Assembly: GCA_947305535.1 (NCBI GenBank)
Contig: CAMZDZ010000009.1
Span: 1 to 32,408, forward strand
Reading direction: 5' to 3'
From: an uncultured Fibrobacter sp.
GTDB lineage: Bacteria > Fibrobacterota > Fibrobacteria > Fibrobacterales > Fibrobacteraceae
DNA: 32,408 nucleotides
Shown: positions 29,923 through 32,408 of the stretch, piece after piece
Layout: each line of letters begins with the position of its first letter
How positions within the stretch are numbered: the stretch's first letter is position 1
Program-made: the position numbers and the translations under genes
The notes under the pieces: model-generated
Told to the model about the DNA's origin: nothing
Databases searched by the model: none
The model's input: the letters and a program-made list of their open reading frames with translations, nothing else

Positions 29923-31464
29923 ATGGTCCTTACAGTCTTTATCCTGTACCTGCTGATGATGCTCGGCATCGGCTTTTACTTTTCCAAGAAGGCGAACAGC
30001 CTGAACGCCTACTACCTGGGCAACCGCGGCATGAACAAGTGGGTGGTTGCCATGTCCGCCCAGGCCTCCGACATGAGCGGCTGGCTCTTGATGGGCCTCC
30101 CCGGCGCCATCTTCGTGAGCGGTTTCTCCGAAGCGTGGATTGGCATCGGCCTCGTGATCGGCACCTACCTCAACTGGAAAATCGTGGGCCGCAGGCTGCG
30201 CAAGTACAGCCACTTCTGCGGCGATTCCATCACGCTCCCGGACTTTTTCTCGAACCGTTTCCGCGACAACAAGGGAATCATCCGTGTCATCGCGTCGATC
30301 TTCATTCTCGCGTTCTTCCTGTTCTACACGGTGTCGGGCTTTGTCGCCAGCGCTAAGCTCTTCGGCACCATTTTCGGCATGGACTACACAGCGGGCCTGA
30401 TCCTTGGCGCCATCGTGGTGGTGAGCTACACCTTCATGGGCGGCTTCTTTGCCGTGTGCTGGACCGACTTCATCCAGGCGACCATGATGCTCATCGCCGT
30501 CATTGCGATTCCCGCGATCATCATGACCGGCTCGGGTGGCTTTGCCGCGACGATGGATGCGGTGAACGCGCAGAACCCCTACCTGATGAGTCTGTTCACG
30601 AACGCTACCACCGGCAAGTCCATCGGCCTCATCGCCCTGATTTCGAGCCTCGCGTGGGGCCTCGGCTATTTTGGCATGCCGCACATCCTCGTGCGCTTCA
30701 TGAGCATCAAGAATGCCGAAGAGATCAAGGATTCCCGCCGTATCGCCATGACCTGGGTGACCGTCTGCCTCGGCGCCGTCATCATGATCGCCCTGCTCGG
30801 CCGCTACTACGTGGAAGCGAACGGCATCCGTGTCGACGACCCGGAACGCATCTTCATGATCCTTTGCCAGGCGCTCTGCCATCCGGCGATTGCCGCTATC
30901 CTCATGGCCGCCATTCTCGCCGCCATCATGAGTACCGCCGACTCGCAGCTGCTGGTTTCCGCCTCCGCGTTCAGTAACGACCTCTACAAGCACCTGTTCC
31001 GCAAGAATGCGAGCAACAAGGAAGTCATGTGGGTGAGCCGCGGCGTGGTCGTGTTCATTACGATTGTCGCAGTGATTGTCGCCATGCAGGGAGCGCCCGG
31101 CGCCGAAGGCGCAAAACAGGGCAAGAGCTTCCTCGACGTGGTGATGAGCCTCGTGAGCTTCGCGTGGGGCGGCTTCGGTGCCACCTTCGGCCCGATCATG
31201 CTCCTTGCCCTGTTCTGGAAGCGTACCACGCTTCCGGGCGCGATCGCGGGCATGCTCGTCGGCGGCATCACGACGTTCGTGTGGAAGTTCTACCTTTCCG
31301 GTTTCTCCGCCGAGATATTCCAGATCTACGAACTGGTGCCCGGCTTTATCCTGAGCTTTATCACCATCGTCGTCGTGAGCCTCTGCACCAAGGCCCCGAG
31401 CAAGGAAATCCAGGACGAGTTCGACCAGGTGGAACGCACCCGCCTGAGCGACATAAAACTTTAA
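29923..31464 (+). CDS. putP: Sodium/proline symporter, SSS family
   Basis: The 513-residue product is a sodium:solute symporter of the inner membrane with about thirteen helices. The PutP signatures are clear: AQASDMSGWLLMGLPGA in the second helix region, with residues known in Escherichia coli PutP to contact sodium and proline, then GLGYFGMPHILVRFM and AILAAIMSTADSQLLVSASA in the eighth to ninth helix with the second sodium-site Ser/Thr pair. The length is close to the usual 500. AGGGAGA lies ten bases before the ATG. The gene stands alone, divergent from trmO and convergent with a lipoprotein gene, with a terminator 3'. Uptake of proline is likely; other amino acids cannot be excluded. Confidence 0.9.
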   Translation: MVLTVFILYLLMMLGIGFYFSKKANSLNAYYLGNRGMNKWVVAMSAQASDMSGWLLMGLPGAIFVSGFSEAWIGIGLVIGTYLNWKIVGRRLRKYSHFCGDSITLPDFFSNRFRDNKGIIRVIASIFILAFFLFYTVSGFVASAKLFGTIFGMDYTAGLILGAIVVVSYTFMGGFFAVCWTDFIQATMMLIAVIAIPAIIMTGSGGFAATMDAVNAQNPYLMSLFTNATTGKSIGLIALISSLAWGLGYFGMPHILVRFMSIKNAEEIKDSRRIAMTWVTVCLGAVIMIALLGRYYVEANGIRVDDPERIFMILCQALCHPAIAAILMAAILAAIMSTADSQLLVSASAFSNDLYKHLFRKNASNKEVMWVSRGVVVFITIVAVIVAMQGAPGAEGAKQGKSFLDVVMSLVSFAWGGFGATFGPIMLLALFWKRTTLPGAIAGMLVGGITTFVWKFYLSGFSAEIFQIYELVPGFILSFITIVVVSLCTKAPSKEIQDEFDQVERTRLSDIKL

Positions 31465-31510
31465 TCAAAACGAGCTTGCGCCTAGTAGTCGAAAAATAGA
31501 CGAAAAAAAG

Positions 31511-31535
31511 GAGGCCCGCTTAGCGGGCCTCTTTT
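31511..31535. terminator. Intrinsic terminator after putP
   Basis: GAGGCCCGC and GCGGGCCTC pair around TTA, with TTTT after and an A-run before, so it can work on both strands for the convergent pair. Confidence 0.88.
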
Positions 31536-31538
31536 CAA

Positions 31539-32408
31539 TTAGAGTCTTTTTTTTGTCGCAACCCATTCGTCGACAAGATCCGCATCGTTTTCGTAATCGT
31601 TCTCGATATCTTTAACCGTGCAGTCTATGGCTCCGCCAGCTTTTATCGTGATGGTATTGTTGGTGCCCACGGAATATGCGAACATTGAACTCGACCATCC
31701 CTCGTTGTGTAATGGGAGCATCAACAGTGTGCTGCGCTGGATGTCGTAGCGGCCGGCATGCCAGTTCGCCACATTGTTGTCGACCGAAGTTTCGTAGGTG
31801 TACGTGCTTTTGTAGAAATTAAAGATTCTCGTGGAATCGCCGTCGGTGCATTCATAAATCTTGTTCTGAATCGCATCGGCCTTGGAAACCCTGCCCTTCT
31901 GGACAGCGACACTGGCCTTTACTGCCTCGCTAGAAGAGTCCGAGCCGTTCACGGAGTACTGGATCTTGTCTTCTTCGTCGACGGTGAATTCGAGGGTGAA
32001 TCCGCCAGCCAGTTCATTGATAATCTTGTTTGCTGCGTCCGTGTTGGCGTTTTCATAGCCGACGTTGCCTTCGCGGAAAGTGACCTTGCCGTTGGCAAAA
32101 TCCGTAAAGGTGACAACCCACATTTCATCTGGAATGCGGAGCGCAATAAACCCTTGCTTGCTGCCAGTGGAAAGGTAAACTGTCTGGTCAAACAGCTTGA
32201 GTTCATAGTTCTTTTCGAGGTCTTCAAGTTTTGGAGCACTGCTGTTTTCTTCGGAAGAATCTTGGGGCGTGCTGGAGGAAGATTTGTCGTCATCTTTCTT
32301 TGTCGAAGAGGAACTTGCATCGTCTTTTGTTGATGACGAAGATTTGGAGCCATCTTTCTTTGTCGAAGAGGAACTTGCATCGCTTTTTGTTGATGACGAA
32401 GATTTGGC
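31539..32408 (-). CDS. 3' part of a Ser-rich lipoprotein, cut by the window edge
   Basis: The frame is open from the right edge of the window to a stop at 31539, giving at least 289 residues; the start and signal peptide lie outside. The visible part begins with a Ser/Lys/Asp linker made of a 20-residue unit repeated (KSSSSTK and DASSSSTKKD), then a domain of about 230 residues. This begins at LEDLEKNYELKLFDQTVYLS and includes GFIALRIPDEMWVVTFTDFA and, near the end, TIKAGGAIDCTVKDIENDYE. A Met at 32123 is inside this domain and is not the start. The Ser linker and position suggest a lipid-anchored surface protein like others here. Function unknown. The frame agrees with the repeat period of 60 bases. 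Confidence 0.75.
   Translation of the reverse strand, partial: AKSSSSTKSDASSSSTKKDGSKSSSSTKDDASSSSTKKDDDKSSSSTPQDSSEENSSAPKLEDLEKNYELKLFDQTVYLSTGSKQGFIALRIPDEMWVVTFTDFANGKVTFREGNVGYENANTDAANKIINELAGGFTLEFTVDEEDKIQYSVNGSDSSSEAVKASVAVQKGRVSKADAIQNKIYECTDGDSTRIFNFYKSTYTYETSVDNNVANWHAGRYDIQRSTLLMLPLHNEGWSSSMFAYSVGTNNTITIKAGGAIDCTVKDIENDYENDADLVDEWVATKKRL
32281..32400. repeat. Two tandem 60-base units in a lipoprotein linker
   Basis: The units at 32281-32340 and 32341-32400 are nearly identical, and a third begins at the edge (GATTTGG). Each unit encodes 20 residues with two Ser runs. The period is a multiple of three, so copy changes keep the frame. Confidence 0.85.

Overview
The window looks like a chromosomal segment of a Fibrobacter species (F. 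succinogenes or a relative). This rests on lineage-typical families: a lipoprotein ending in the Fibrobacter major paralogous domain (TIGR02145 type), a TIGR02147-type regulator, many lipoproteins with Ser-rich linkers after the lipobox cysteine, two tandem CE6 acetyl xylan esterases, and secreted enzymes with C-terminal sorting-like domains. All assignments come from reading the sequence; no database search was run. No rRNA, tRNA, insertion sequence or CRISPR array was seen.

Layout. Positions 1-7000 hold a membrane acyltransferase (-), a dCMP deaminase (+), a secreted GH43 hemicellulase with carbohydrate-binding modules (+) and a topoisomerase IV A-type subunit (-). Positions 7200-12200 are an AT-richer accessory zone with a Ser-rich lipoprotein, a 540-base gene-free gap, a 955-residue duplicated surface protein and a 49-residue small ORF. 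Positions 12250-20414 form the most unusual block. A minus-strand, overlapping three-gene set encodes an ECF sigma factor, a polytopic membrane protein and a PrsW-type intramembrane protease. Facing it are a small two-helix membrane protein, a small secreted protein, a 1050-residue calcium-repeat protein that resembles the pore-forming component of binary toxins, and a papain-like cysteine peptidase. A GAGTAA-centred motif recurs before the sigma gene, before the small membrane gene and before the secreted-protein genes, so they may be one regulon.

Positions 20474-26082 hold a TIGR02147 regulator with a downstream lipoprotein (-), a plus-strand run of two lipoproteins, an ArnA-dehydrogenase-like enzyme and a GT2 glycosyltransferase, and another small lipoprotein (-). 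Positions 26239-32408 hold the two CE6 esterases, TrmO, a PutP-type sodium/proline symporter, and the 3' part of a Ser-rich lipoprotein that runs off the right edge.

Together, GH43 and the two CE6 enzymes fit removal of arabinose and acetyl side groups from xylan outside the cell. Most convergent gene pairs are separated by intrinsic terminators. A TATATT-like -10 element recurs upstream of genes, in at least two cases so close to the ATG that the mRNA would be nearly leaderless.
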